DNA of 64,000 nt, taken from contig JBBQKU010000014.1 in NCBI GenBank assembly GCA_038327195.1, forward strand, positions 1-64,000, written 5' to 3'. Shown piece by piece: positions 17,261 through 27,502 of this stretch. Each line of letters starts with the position of its first letter. Position 1 is the stretch's first letter. A model generated the notes under the pieces. It was given only the letters and a program-made list of their open reading frames with translations, was not told where the DNA came from and did no database searches. A program made the translations under genes and the position numbers. The DNA is from UBA4416 sp038327195 (GTDB lineage Bacteria > Bacteroidota > Bacteroidia > B-17B0 > Aurantibacillaceae).

Positions 17261-18544
17261 ATGTACAATAAAATATTTTCATTTTTGATTACTTTATTTT
17301 TCTTGAGTAACTATTGTTTATTATCACAAATTAATTGTAAATCAACAAAATTAACTGATTCTTCAATTCAAAAACTAGATAGTTTAGTTGAAAACAAACA
17401 GATTATACTAATTGGAGAAAATTCACATGGGGATGGTTTTTCTGTAGAAACAAGATTTGAAATTGTAAAATATTTACAAAAAAAACATGGCTTTAACACT
17501 TTAATTTTTGAAAGTGGTTTATATGAAACTAATAGGTTAAATGATGAGATTAAATCAAATTTAGATATAAATAGTTGTTTGAATTTGTTTAGAAATACAC
17601 TGCCTGGTATGTGGTCGTATGCTAAAGAGTACCAACCTATGTTTAATTATATAATAAATCAATCTAAAAAAGACAGTATAATTATTGGTGGAATGGATTG
17701 TCAGATAAATGCAGGATTATCTGATAGCATCATGGTCGATTTTGAACGCTATTTGGCTAAAATTAATTTAGAAAGTGTTATTAAAAAAAAGGAATGGTAT
17801 ATGCCATTTTACACAATAATAAATAACTTAATAAAGGATAAAGGACAGCATAACGTTAGATTGTCAAAAATAGAAGAAGTGAATTTTAAACTAACGATTG
17901 ATAGTTTAAAGTACTTAATAAATAAAACAGACTCGTCTTATAAAGCTAAAATTTGGGTTCAGGTTTTAAAAGGGTATCAAGATTTTGCACCATTAGAATT
18001 TCATTTTTCATTAATTAAAGCGTTATTTAATTATAACTCTCTTTCTCTTCGAGATTCTGTTATGGCAAATAATATAAATTGGATTATTAAATCAACCTCA
18101 AATAAAGTCATAATCTGGGCTCATTCTGCTCATATATTAAAAAAAATACCAAGTAAACCAAACTATCATACAATAACCTATTATTTAAACAAAAAATATA
18201 ACTACAACACATTGGTATTTCATACCACCGCAGCTAAGGGTGAAGCTGCGCCACCATTTATAACAAGTAATAAATTAAAAATAAATAATCCAAAAAAAAA
18301 CAGTTACGAAAAAAAGATATTTGATTTAAGCAACCAAATTCAAATTTTAACGCAACAAGAACTAAAAACAATTTGCGTGCCCAATAAAAAAACAACTTTA
18401 AGAATCTGTAATTATAAGCAAAGCGCCGTATTAAACCCTTTAGACTTATTTGATGTTTTAATTTTTTTTCCTGAAATGAAATCGGCTACCATGATTGAAG
18501 GAGGATGGAATGAAATTTATAAAAAAATAAAGAAAAATAAATGA
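17261..18544 (+). CDS. erythromycin esterase-like (EreA/ChaN-type) exported enzyme
   Basis: A 427-aa protein with an N-terminal signal peptide (FSFLITLFFLSNYCLLSQ). Erythromycin-esterase family motifs are IILIGENSHGDGFSVETRFE (about 48-66, with the metal/active-site His and Glu), TLIFESGLYETN, and VIIWAHSAHI (about 285-294). The family includes macrolactone esterases and uncharacterised hydrolases. Lying between the precursor and the modification genes, it might modify or degrade a product in the periplasm or protect the producer; this is inference. Its stop overlaps the next start (ATGA). Confidence 0.75.
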   Translation: MYNKIFSFLITLFFLSNYCLLSQINCKSTKLTDSSIQKLDSLVENKQIILIGENSHGDGFSVETRFEIVKYLQKKHGFNTLIFESGLYETNRLNDEIKSNLDINSCLNLFRNTLPGMWSYAKEYQPMFNYIINQSKKDSIIIGGMDCQINAGLSDSIMVDFERYLAKINLESVIKKKEWYMPFYTIINNLIKDKGQHNVRLSKIEEVNFKLTIDSLKYLINKTDSSYKAKIWVQVLKGYQDFAPLEFHFSLIKALFNYNSLSLRDSVMANNINWIIKSTSNKVIIWAHSAHILKKIPSKPNYHTITYYLNKKYNYNTLVFHTTAAKGEAAPPFITSNKLKINNPKKNSYEKKIFDLSNQIQILTQQELKTICVPNKKTTLRICNYKQSAVLNPLDLFDVLIFFPEMKSATMIEGGWNEIYKKIKKNK

Positions 18545-19422
18545 ACCAAAAATTAGAATTAAGCCTTTTAGATTTAGGAAGTACGAGTGATTTTAAAGGA
18601 CATTCTAAAGCATTGCAAGCAACAATAGACTGCGCTATTTTAGCCGATGAGTTAAATTTTAAACGATATTGGCTAGGCGAAAATTATGCTAAAACTACGG
18701 CTTGGAATTACCCAGTCCCACTTATCTCTATATTAGGAGGTTACACTAATAATATAAGACTAGGTGCAGGAGGTATTATTATAAAACATCATAAACCTTT
18801 TAAACTTGTATCTGATTTTAGTTTATTATCAGTATTATTTCCAGAAAGAATTGATTTAGGAATTGTTGGTAGTAGTGTTGATGAGTTTTATATAAAAGCT
18901 TTAGATGTTAATAATGATTACAAAACAAGTGTTACTGATTTAATAGAATTAATAGAACACGACTCTATTAATGGATTAAAAAGTTTTAACCCATATTATG
19001 ATTATACATCAGGTTATTTAAAAAATAATTTTTGGATTTTAGGTTCTGGGGAGTACTCGCTAGGAATAGCCAAGAACAATCAATTAAATTATTGTTATTC
19101 ATTATTTCATAATAATCGAGAACTTTTAACAGAAAACTATTGTAATTTTTTAAATTATAAAAAAACTATAAAACACACATCAATTGCGGTTGCTGGTTTA
19201 TGTATAAAAAAAAATGCTTTAGTAAGTATTAATAATTTTCAAAATAAATTTTATATTCCTTCCGTTTTCGGAAATAAAAAAGAAGTTAAAGAAAAACTAA
19301 TTTATTATCGTAATTTATTTAATGTTGATGAAATTGTTTTTTTTATTTTATCTGACAATATAGATGAGAAAATTGAAACAATAAATTCTTTGAGTGAAAT
19401 TGTAATTGAAATAAATACTTGA
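18541..19422 (+). CDS. luciferase-like (LLM class) flavin-dependent monooxygenase
   Basis: A 293-aa TIM-barrel flavin enzyme. It starts LELSLLDLGSTSDFKGHSKAL and continues with CAILADELNFKRYWLGENYA and IRLGAGGIIIKHHKPFKLVSDFSLL, which match the MsnO8-type branch of bacterial luciferase-like monooxygenases. It is shorter than the usual 320-340 aa and less conserved in its C-terminal half. It would use reduced flavin and O2. In this position it may oxidise the lanthipeptide (for example a thioether or the C-terminus); the substrate cannot be told from the sequence. Confidence 0.78.
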   Translation: MNQKLELSLLDLGSTSDFKGHSKALQATIDCAILADELNFKRYWLGENYAKTTAWNYPVPLISILGGYTNNIRLGAGGIIIKHHKPFKLVSDFSLLSVLFPERIDLGIVGSSVDEFYIKALDVNNDYKTSVTDLIELIEHDSINGLKSFNPYYDYTSGYLKNNFWILGSGEYSLGIAKNNQLNYCYSLFHNNRELLTENYCNFLNYKKTIKHTSIAVAGLCIKKNALVSINNFQNKFYIPSVFGNKKEVKEKLIYYRNLFNVDEIVFFILSDNIDEKIETINSLSEIVIEINT

Positions 19423-19432
19423 CCTTATAATT

Positions 19433-20578
19433 ATGAAAAAAGAAATTTTAAAAAATGAATTAATTAAAATAAGTGATTATATAATAGAGAATGAATTGCT
19501 TTTGAAAAATAATGCCTCGTTAATCGGTGGAACGACAGGTATTGCAGTTTTTTATGAAACAGTTTCCGAAATACTACCTGATTTAAAAGATAAATTTTAT
19601 TACTTTTTAAATGCAACATACAATAATATTGATACAATAAATAATAATTACACATATTCTGATGGGATGTTAGGCTTTTTTTTTACTTTAAATGAGTTGA
19701 AAAATAACGATTTAATAGAGTTAGATGACGAATTAGTTTTAGAGTTCAATAAAGCTATTGCAACTTTAATTACTCAAGCAAATGAAAAAAAAGATTACGA
19801 ATTATTTACAGGGCTAGTTGGTATAGGTTTATATTGTTTAAATCATAAAAATATGAATACAATGATACCAGAAATTTTAGAAAAAATTAATACTCTTAGT
19901 TTTAAAGATGAGAATGGTATATATTGGAAAACCGTATCTAGCAATGTAGATAGTAAAAAAGATGAAATTAATTTTGGTCATGCTCATGGTATTACATCAA
20001 TTATTGTTTTTTTAATTAAAGTATTATCTACTAATATTCAAAACGAAAAGGTTACAAGCATTTTAAATAATTCTTTATCATGGCTACTTTCTAAGAAAAA
20101 AAATACAGGTAATTATAGCTTTCCATGTGTAGATAATTACCCTTGTCTCAATACTCACTACAATTCACGATTAGCATGGTGTTATGGAGATTTAATGATT
20201 GCTTACGCATTTTGTTTAGCTGGCATTCAACTTAAAAATAAAAATTATTTGAAAACAGGTATAGAGATAGCAAAAAAAGTATCAAAAATTAAAATTAATG
20301 AAAGTGGAGTTGAAGACGCTATGTTTTGTCATGGTAGTTCTGGAGTATTATTTATTTTATATAAAATAAATAAATTAACCCCATGTATTGAGTTTCAAGA
20401 TGCTATTGATTATTGGCTATCTATAACTTTAGATTTTAGCAAAAAAGGGTATTCTTTTATTTTATCTGATGGAAGTAAACAATCTTTAAATATACTAGAA
20501 GGTGTTGCGGGTGTAGGACTAGTTTTAAGCACATTATATAATGACAAGTCTAATTGGGATAAATATTTTTTATTTTAA
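19433..20578 (+). CDS. lanC: lanthionine synthetase cyclase LanC
   Basis: Cyclase that adds Cys thiols to dehydroalanine or dehydrobutyrine to make thioether rings. It is a 381-aa alpha/alpha-barrel with the LanC signature GHAHG (182-186), the zinc ligands Cys250 (RLAWCYGD) and Cys299-His300 (MFCHGSSG), and a C-terminal LEGVAGVGLVLS. All three zinc ligands and the catalytic His of the GHxHG motif are present, so it should be active. It is very AT-rich compared with lanB 6 bp downstream. Confidence 0.9.
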   Translation: MKKEILKNELIKISDYIIENELLLKNNASLIGGTTGIAVFYETVSEILPDLKDKFYYFLNATYNNIDTINNNYTYSDGMLGFFFTLNELKNNDLIELDDELVLEFNKAIATLITQANEKKDYELFTGLVGIGLYCLNHKNMNTMIPEILEKINTLSFKDENGIYWKTVSSNVDSKKDEINFGHAHGITSIIVFLIKVLSTNIQNEKVTSILNNSLSWLLSKKKNTGNYSFPCVDNYPCLNTHYNSRLAWCYGDLMIAYAFCLAGIQLKNKNYLKTGIEIAKKVSKIKINESGVEDAMFCHGSSGVLFILYKINKLTPCIEFQDAIDYWLSITLDFSKKGYSFILSDGSKQSLNILEGVAGVGLVLSTLYNDKSNWDKYFLF

Positions 20579-20584
20579 ATTCAA

Positions 20585-23500
20585 ATGAAATTCAACATAA
20601 AACTCATTACCCGTACACCGTTGTTTCCCTTTCCATCCAAAAAAATAAACAGCTCTATTTTCTCTGAAGCCATTTATCTAACCTCTCCTACACTTTATTC
20701 AGAATATCAAAAATTACAATCAAATTTAATTACCGATAAAAAAGAAATTCAAAAACTAAATATTTCTTTATACAAATACCAATCACGCGCAAGTACTCGC
20801 TGTACACCGTTCGGCTTATTTGCAGGTCTTGGCGTGGATGAGTTTGGTGTTCAAAGTAATGTTATTTTAAATTCTAACGAAAAAATAACATTAAAGCGTC
20901 AAACACGTTTAGATATGAATGCGCTTTGTGCATTAGCTCAAGAGCTATCTAAAAATGAATGTATAAAACCATTCCTTAAGTTTTATCCTAATAACAGTAT
21001 CTATCAAATAGAAAATTATTATAGGTATGTAGAATACTATTATAATAATACCCAACGCATCCATAAAATTACGAAAGTAGATTTTTCAGAGTATTTGCAA
21101 TTAATATTAGCTAACACTCAACAAGGTCATTCACTTAATGAATTAGCCAACCTATTAGTATGTGATGATATTATGAAAGATGAAGCCGTTGCTTTTATTG
21201 ATGAATTAGTAGCCTCCCAATTATTAATTAGCGACCTCGAACCAACTGTTACTGGTGCAGATTTTTTTGAAGTTATTTTAATTACGCTTCAAAATATACA
21301 TGATGTTCATTCTTCAAGCGAGCTATTAGCTATCATTGAAATTTTAACTGATATAAAAAAAGACATCGGTTTGTTGGATAGTAGTATTATTAATGAGATT
21401 AAAGGCTACCAATTAATTTACGAAAAATTAAAAAACATACTACCTACTATAACTGAAACAAATTTGTTTCAAACTGATTTATTTAAGCAAACAGAACCGT
21501 CAAGCGTAAGTGAAGATGTTCAATATACAATTAAAAACGCCCTTTCCTTTTTAAACAAAATAACACCATTGCATCAAAACAAGACACTTGATGATTTCAA
21601 AACCCGTTTCAGAGAACGATACGAAGATGCCGAAATACCTTTATTACAAGCCTTAGATACAGAAACGGGTATTGGCTACCCAAATAAAGACACAACAGGC
21701 ATCAACGATTTAACAGATGATTTATTTATAGGTTCGTCAGTTAATGATAGTGAATTGAAATGGAATAAATTACAAGGCGCATTACATCAATTAATTACCA
21801 AAAGTATTAAGGGGCAAAAAACGCAAATAGAAATTACTGACGAAGATTTTAAAGATATTGATTATACAAGTAAAGGCTTGCCTCACTCAATTGCCGTTAT
21901 GTTTTCGGTATTAAACGCAACTACTCATAAAATAGCCTTTAGCAGTGCAGGCGGCTCTAGTGCTATTAATTTATTAGGACGTTTTGCGCACGGCAGTAAA
22001 GATGTTTTAAGTGTAGTAACGAGTATTGTTGAACATGAAGAGAAACAATGCGGTAATGCTATTTTAGCTGAAATAGCACATTTACCCGAAAGCCGAGTCG
22101 GTAATATTTTAGCTCGTCCATCTTTCAGAAAATATGAAATTCCTTACCTTGCTAAATCTGCTGTGGATAAGGATTTTCAATTAGATGCTTCTGATTTATG
22201 TATTTCTTTAAAAGGGGATAATATCATTTTGCGAAGTAAGCGTTTGAATCAACAAATTATTCCTCGCTTGGGCAATGCTCATAATTTTAGCTCAAGCGCA
22301 TTACCTGTTTACCATTTTTTATGTGATTTACAAATTCAATATTTTGCTAAACCGTATCTTTCATTTAATTGGGGCGTGTTAGCTAATCAATATTCTTTTT
22401 TACCTCGTGTAGAATATCAAAATGTGGTGTTAAGTCCTGCTAAATGGCTTTTACAAAAAAGTGAATTTGAACAGTTATTGAAGACTAAAACAGAAGAAGC
22501 GGCTGTTAAATTGTTTTCTGAACTTAAAGAAAAATACAAGCTACCCAATTTATTTTTAATTGTTGATGGCGATAACGAATTATTAATTGATACAAAACAA
22601 ACAATAGCTATATTAACCTTTGTTGATTCTTTGAAAAATAGGCAAAATATTACACTAGAAGAATTTTTATTTGATACAGATAGCCCATTAGTAAAAGATA
22701 CTGACGGCAATGGTTTTACCAATGAGTGTATTGCAATTATTTTGAATGATGGTAGTAAGTTACCCAATATAACATTAAGCGAACCTAAAATACATCAATC
22801 TAAAAAACAATTTTCTATTGGGAGTGAATGGCTTTATTATAAATTTTATAGCGGTGTAAAATCAGCTGATTATATTTTAACAGAAAAATTAAAGCCAATT
22901 ACTGACTATTTGATTGAAAATAACTGCATAGATAAATGGTTTTTTATACGATATAATGACCCCGAAACTCATTTGCGTTTTAGGTTACACCTAACGGATT
23001 TAACACACTACCAAACAATAGTAACACTCATAAATGAAGAACTTGAACCATTAGTACAACAAGGTGTTATTTTTAAAATTCAAACTGATACTTATGATAG
23101 AGAATTAGACCGATATGGTGATAATACTATTGAGTTAGCAGAATCATTATTTTATTATGATAGTATCTGTTGTGCAAATACGCTGAGTTTATTAGATGCA
23201 GAAGAAGGTAATAAAATACGTTGGTTATTTGCCCTTAGAACAGCCGACCAGTTTTTAGAAGATGTTGGATTTAATACTCAAGAAAAATACGACTTTATGG
23301 AAAGATTAAGTCAAGGTTTTTTTCGTGAACACGGTGGTAAAAAAGAATTGAAATTACAATTAGATGACAAATTCCGAAAATTAAGAAAAGATGTTGAGCA
23401 AGTATTAGATAGAACAACTGATGAGGAAAAAGAAATAATTGAACTCATTGATTTTTTAAATGTTCGCAGCAAAAACAACCACCCAATTAGTAATAAATTG

Positions 23501-23695
23501 CTTGTTCTACAACAATCAAATAATCTACAAATAAATATGAACGATTTATTGAGTAGCTTTATACACATGATGTTAAATAGGTTATTTATGGCAAAACAAC
23601 GTACTAATGAATTTGTTGTATATGATTTATTAGCGAGGCATTATAAATCATCAATAGCACGAACAAAAAAACAACCAAGTACGATAACATCTTAA
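20585..23695 (+). CDS. lanB: class I lanthipeptide dehydratase LanB (full length)
   Basis: Dehydratase that glutamylates Ser/Thr of the precursor from Glu-tRNA and then eliminates glutamate. At 1036 aa it holds both parts: the glutamylation domain (about 1-730; start FNIKLITRTPLFPF, with LYKYQSRASTRCTPFGLFAG) and the SpaB_C-type elimination domain (about 740-1010; SEWLYYKFYSGVKSADYIL, FIRYNDPETHLRFRL, YDRELDRYG). Many Bacteroidota split these domains into two genes; here they are fused. Its stop overlaps the exporter start by one base. Confidence 0.93.
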   Translation: MKFNIKLITRTPLFPFPSKKINSSIFSEAIYLTSPTLYSEYQKLQSNLITDKKEIQKLNISLYKYQSRASTRCTPFGLFAGLGVDEFGVQSNVILNSNEKITLKRQTRLDMNALCALAQELSKNECIKPFLKFYPNNSIYQIENYYRYVEYYYNNTQRIHKITKVDFSEYLQLILANTQQGHSLNELANLLVCDDIMKDEAVAFIDELVASQLLISDLEPTVTGADFFEVILITLQNIHDVHSSSELLAIIEILTDIKKDIGLLDSSIINEIKGYQLIYEKLKNILPTITETNLFQTDLFKQTEPSSVSEDVQYTIKNALSFLNKITPLHQNKTLDDFKTRFRERYEDAEIPLLQALDTETGIGYPNKDTTGINDLTDDLFIGSSVNDSELKWNKLQGALHQLITKSIKGQKTQIEITDEDFKDIDYTSKGLPHSIAVMFSVLNATTHKIAFSSAGGSSAINLLGRFAHGSKDVLSVVTSIVEHEEKQCGNAILAEIAHLPESRVGNILARPSFRKYEIPYLAKSAVDKDFQLDASDLCISLKGDNIILRSKRLNQQIIPRLGNAHNFSSSALPVYHFLCDLQIQYFAKPYLSFNWGVLANQYSFLPRVEYQNVVLSPAKWLLQKSEFEQLLKTKTEEAAVKLFSELKEKYKLPNLFLIVDGDNELLIDTKQTIAILTFVDSLKNRQNITLEEFLFDTDSPLVKDTDGNGFTNECIAIILNDGSKLPNITLSEPKIHQSKKQFSIGSEWLYYKFYSGVKSADYILTEKLKPITDYLIENNCIDKWFFIRYNDPETHLRFRLHLTDLTHYQTIVTLINEELEPLVQQGVIFKIQTDTYDRELDRYGDNTIELAESLFYYDSICCANTLSLLDAEEGNKIRWLFALRTADQFLEDVGFNTQEKYDFMERLSQGFFREHGGKKELKLQLDDKFRKLRKDVEQVLDRTTDEEKEIIELIDFLNVRSKNNHPISNKLLVLQQSNNLQINMNDLLSSFIHMMLNRLFMAKQRTNEFVVYDLLARHYKSSIARTKKQPSTITS

Positions 23696-25887
23696 TGGCA
23701 TTTGCGCACTACAAACAACCCGATGAAATGGACTGTGGAGCAACCTGTTTGCGCATGGTGGCAAAACATTACGGTAAAACATATAGCTTACCTGATTTAC
23801 GACAAGCTACACAAACCACACGAGAGGGTGCTAATTTATTAGGCTTAGCAAATGCTGCGGAAAAAATTGGTTTTAGAACTTTAGGAATTAAAGTTGCTTT
23901 TTCACAATTATTAGACGATGTTCCTTTACCTTTTATCGCCCATTGGAATCAAAATCATTTTGTTGTTGTTTATAAAATAACTAAAAACACTGTTTACGTT
24001 GCAGACCCCGCCCATGATTTATTAACTTATACCGAAAAAGAATTTTGTAAACTTTGGGTGAGTGATGGTAAAGATGAGGGGGTCGCTTTATTATTAGAAC
24101 CAACCCCAAAATTTTATGAAGACGAGCCAATAGAGGGTATAAATCAAGATAAAAAAACAAAAGGCTTCTCATTTTTATACCAATATTTATTTAAACACAA
24201 GCGTTTAATTATACAGCTCATTATAGGACTTGGTGCAGGCTCTTTATTGCAATTAATCTTTCCTTTTCTTACACAAAGTATTGTTGATATTGGTATTCAA
24301 AATCGTGATGTTAATTTTATTTACTTAATTCTGTTTGCACAACTCATGGTGTTTTTCGGGCGAACCACTATTGATATTATTCGTAATTGGATTTTATTAC
24401 ATATTAGTAGTCGTATTAATATTTCGTTAGTTTCTGATTTCTTTGTTAAATTAATGAAACTACCTATTGCCTATTTTGATAGTAAACTAACAGGCGATAT
24501 TATGCAACGCATACAAGACCATTACCGCATTGAAAGTTTTTTAACGGGAAGTTCCCTCAATGTATTGTTTAGTATGTTTAATTTGATTGTATTTAGTGGT
24601 GTTTTGGCGTGGTATAACATCACTATATTTTTAGTGTTTATGTTTGGCTCTGTTCTTTATGTAGTGTGGATTTTATTCTTTTTAAAACGCCGTGCCGATT
24701 TAGATTTTAAACGCTTTAATCAAAATAGTAAAAACCAAAGTAAGGTGATGGAATTGATTAACGGTATGCAAGAGATTAAATTGCATAATGCCGAGCGCCA
24801 AAAACGATGGCAATGGGAAAATTTACAAGTCAAATTATTTAAAATAAATATCGAAGGATTAGCCTTATCGCAATGGCAAAATTCAGGCTCATCAGTCATC
24901 AATGAATTAAAAAATATTTTAATTACTTTTTTGACTGCTAAACTCGTATTAGATGGGCAAATTACATTAGGCATGATGCTATCAGTAAGTTATATCACTG
25001 GCTCATTAAATGCGCCTATTATTGAGTTAGTACAGTTTATACAACATTGGCAAGATGCCAAATTAAGTTTACAACGTTTGAGTGAAATTCATAATAAAGA
25101 AGACGAAGAGCCTTACGGTAAAGAAATTATAAATGATATTGAACCAAATTCGGGATTTCATATTAAAGATGTATCGTTTCAATATGTTGGTGTAGGAAAC
25201 AGTTTAGTGATAGAAAAATTAACGGTTGAAATACCTGCAAATAAAATAACAGCTATTGTTGGTAGTAGTGGTAGCGGTAAAACAACGTTGATGAAATTAT
25301 TATTGAAATTTTATGATGCTACAACGGGAGACATTAATTTAGGAACACAAAATTTAAAACATATTTCTGCAACGGCATGGCGAGATAAGTGTGGCGTAGT
25401 GATGCAAGAGGGGTATATATTTAGTGATACAATAGCCAATAACATAGCCGTTGGCGAAGATATTGTAGATAAAGAGAAACTAAAGCACGCTGTAACCGTT
25501 GCCAACATTAAAGAATTTATTGATACTTTACCTTTAGGTTATAATACTAAAATAGGTATGGAGGGTATTGGCATTAGTACAGGGCAAAAACAACGCTTAT
25601 TAATTGCTAGAGCTGTTTATAAAAACCCTGATTATTTGTTTTTTGACGAAGCTACAAGTGCGCTTGATGCCAATAACGAAAAGGTTATTATGAATAACTT
25701 AAATGAGTTTTTTAAAGGCAAAACAGTTGTTGTTGTTGCTCATCGTTTAAGCACCGTGAAAAATGCCGACCAAATTATTGTATTAGATAAGGGATATATT
25801 ATAGAACAGGGTAATCATACCGAACTTACCGCAAAGCGAGGAGCGTATTATGAGTTAGTGAAAAATCAATTAGAATTAGGGAATTAG
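23695..25887 (+). CDS. lanT: peptidase-containing ABC exporter (C39 peptidase, LanT-like)
   Basis: A 730-aa exporter that cuts the leader at the double Gly and exports the mature peptide. The N-terminal C39 peptidase (1-150) has catalytic Cys14 in MDCGATC, His in PFIAHWNQNHFVVV and Asp in VADPAHD. Six membrane segments span about 165-450. The ATPase domain (about 480-730) has Walker A GSSGSGKTT, signature ISTGQKQR (LSGGQ in most), Walker B YLFFDEATSALD and H-loop VAHRLST. It is coupled to lanB upstream and to the HlyD-type gene downstream. Confidence 0.93.
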   Translation: MAFAHYKQPDEMDCGATCLRMVAKHYGKTYSLPDLRQATQTTREGANLLGLANAAEKIGFRTLGIKVAFSQLLDDVPLPFIAHWNQNHFVVVYKITKNTVYVADPAHDLLTYTEKEFCKLWVSDGKDEGVALLLEPTPKFYEDEPIEGINQDKKTKGFSFLYQYLFKHKRLIIQLIIGLGAGSLLQLIFPFLTQSIVDIGIQNRDVNFIYLILFAQLMVFFGRTTIDIIRNWILLHISSRINISLVSDFFVKLMKLPIAYFDSKLTGDIMQRIQDHYRIESFLTGSSLNVLFSMFNLIVFSGVLAWYNITIFLVFMFGSVLYVVWILFFLKRRADLDFKRFNQNSKNQSKVMELINGMQEIKLHNAERQKRWQWENLQVKLFKINIEGLALSQWQNSGSSVINELKNILITFLTAKLVLDGQITLGMMLSVSYITGSLNAPIIELVQFIQHWQDAKLSLQRLSEIHNKEDEEPYGKEIINDIEPNSGFHIKDVSFQYVGVGNSLVIEKLTVEIPANKITAIVGSSGSGKTTLMKLLLKFYDATTGDINLGTQNLKHISATAWRDKCGVVMQEGYIFSDTIANNIAVGEDIVDKEKLKHAVTVANIKEFIDTLPLGYNTKIGMEGIGISTGQKQRLLIARAVYKNPDYLFFDEATSALDANNEKVIMNNLNEFFKGKTVVVVAHRLSTVKNADQIIVLDKGYIIEQGNHTELTAKRGAYYELVKNQLELGN

Positions 25888-27182
25888 TGAGCGAAGAAAA
25901 AGAAATAATTATCCGTACCGAAGAGGTAAATGAGATTCTAACATCAGCCCCAAAATGGCTATATCGTTGGGGTATTTCTGTGATATTTATTTTAATAATT
26001 GTAGCAGTTGGACTATCCTATTTTATTAAGTACCCCGATGTATTAACTGCCAATATAACACTAACAACGCTTAATCCGCCAGTAACATTACTCTCCAAAA
26101 GTAACGGGAAACTCACATACTTATTAGTTAAAAATAACGAGCAATTAAAAGTTAATCAAACTATTGCTGTTATTGAAAATACAGCTAATTATGTCGATGT
26201 ATTGTATTTAGATAAGATAAGCAACGAATTATTAGATAGATTAAAATTAATAGATTCTATACCAACCATTACTTTAAAAGATAGTGTAAAAGTTGGCGAG
26301 TTAATCCCTTACTACCTCCAATTTTTAAAGTCAATAAAAGATGCTAATTTGTATAAAACGGTTAATCCTTTTAAACGTCAAATATCATTATTCCAAAAAG
26401 ATTTAATAAGCTACACTGATTTACTCACTAAATACAGAAAGCAAGAGGGGATTAATAAAGAGCAATTAACCTTAGTAGAGACAGATTATAACCGTGATAA
26501 AACTTTATATGAAAGTAGTGCTATTTCGGCTCGTGAATATGAGAACAAAAAGAAAGAATATTTAGGTGCTTTAAATAGTAATGAACAAGTAAAAATAACA
26601 GTTTCAAATGCATTGATACAAATTAATGCTATTGAAAAAAATATCTTACAATTACAAATACAAGATTATCAAGAACAAGCAAAACATAAAAACGATTTAT
26701 CTCAAAACATAAAAACACTTTCATCCGAAATTACGAAGTGGAAACAATTGTATTTAATACAAAGCCCAACCAACGGCAGAATTTCATTTTTTAATGTGTG
26801 GGCAATTAATCAAAACATTAAACAAGGCGATGAATTATTTTCGGTTATTCCAACACAAAAACAAGAGTTTATAGGTAAATGTATTTTACCTATTTTAAAT
26901 ACGGGTAAATTGCAAGTTGGACAAAACGTAAATATTAAATTAGATAATTACCCATCTAATGAAATAGGAATATTACAAGGTATTGTTACCAATATATCAG
27001 AAGTGCCAAATAAAGATACCTACGCTATTGATGTTAAATTGAATAATGGATTAGTAACATCTTACAATAAAACTTTATCCTATAAGGAAGAAATGAAAGG
27101 TACTGCTGACATTATTACTAAAAATATTTCAGTAATGGATAGGGTATTTTTTAATTTTAAGAAATTGGTGGATAAAAAGTAA
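25887..27182 (+). CDS. HlyD-family periplasmic adaptor of the peptide exporter
   Basis: A 431-aa membrane-fusion protein. One N-terminal membrane segment (ISVIFILIIVAVGLSYFI, about 30-47) precedes a lipoyl half-domain (VTLLSKSNGKLTYLLVKNNE), a long coiled-coil hairpin (about 130-290) and the second lipoyl half (IQSPTNGRISFFNVW) with a C-terminal beta-barrel. It links the ABC exporter to an outer-membrane channel; no TolC-like gene is in the locus, so a chromosomal one must serve. The GTG start overlaps the exporter stop (TAGTG). Confidence 0.88.
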   Translation: MSEEKEIIIRTEEVNEILTSAPKWLYRWGISVIFILIIVAVGLSYFIKYPDVLTANITLTTLNPPVTLLSKSNGKLTYLLVKNNEQLKVNQTIAVIENTANYVDVLYLDKISNELLDRLKLIDSIPTITLKDSVKVGELIPYYLQFLKSIKDANLYKTVNPFKRQISLFQKDLISYTDLLTKYRKQEGINKEQLTLVETDYNRDKTLYESSAISAREYENKKKEYLGALNSNEQVKITVSNALIQINAIEKNILQLQIQDYQEQAKHKNDLSQNIKTLSSEITKWKQLYLIQSPTNGRISFFNVWAINQNIKQGDELFSVIPTQKQEFIGKCILPILNTGKLQVGQNVNIKLDNYPSNEIGILQGIVTNISEVPNKDTYAIDVKLNNGLVTSYNKTLSYKEEMKGTADIITKNISVMDRVFFNFKKLVDKK

Positions 27183-27211
27183 AAGGTTAGAACTGCCAAC
27201 CTTTTACTTTT
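27175..27211 (+). terminator. strong terminator ending the lanthipeptide operon
   Basis: A perfect 14-bp stem (AAAAGTAAAAGGTT at 27175-27188, AACCTTTTACTTTT at 27198-27211) with a 9-nt loop. It overlaps the last codons of the HlyD gene and ends in a T-run. Confidence 0.9.
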
Positions 27212-27502
27212 GTTAAATTTCACGATAATTCATATTTTCGCAAAATAGATTTGATAAATGTAGTCTATACAGAATCTAATGAGTTGAAATGTAATTATTT
27301 AGGTTAGCCATCATCTCAATATCCTTCAGTAATTGGTTCGAGATTTTGTCCGTGAAGACTACTTTTTAGTTTCAATAATTAAAGTCTCTAAAAAATTTAA
27401 TACTGAATATTAAGATAGAAAGTAAATTTATACACATTCGTATTATTTTTAATTGACTACATATTTTTTGATTAGATTTATCACAACCTAAAAAATACAA
27501 TT
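27212..27502. other. 291-bp intergenic stretch; possible island end
   Basis: AT-rich, no gene seen. A segment at 27335-27365 (GGTTCGA...CTACTT) shares short blocks with the 3' end of tRNA-Arg and could be a decayed attachment site, but the match is too short to rely on. Confidence 0.4.

Noticed and set aside
27335..27365. Short similarity to the tRNA-Arg 3' end (GGTTCGA ... CTACTT) as the right att site of the island
   Set aside because: Only 7- and 6-bp blocks match, with unequal spacing; it is too weak in AT-rich DNA to call an attachment site.
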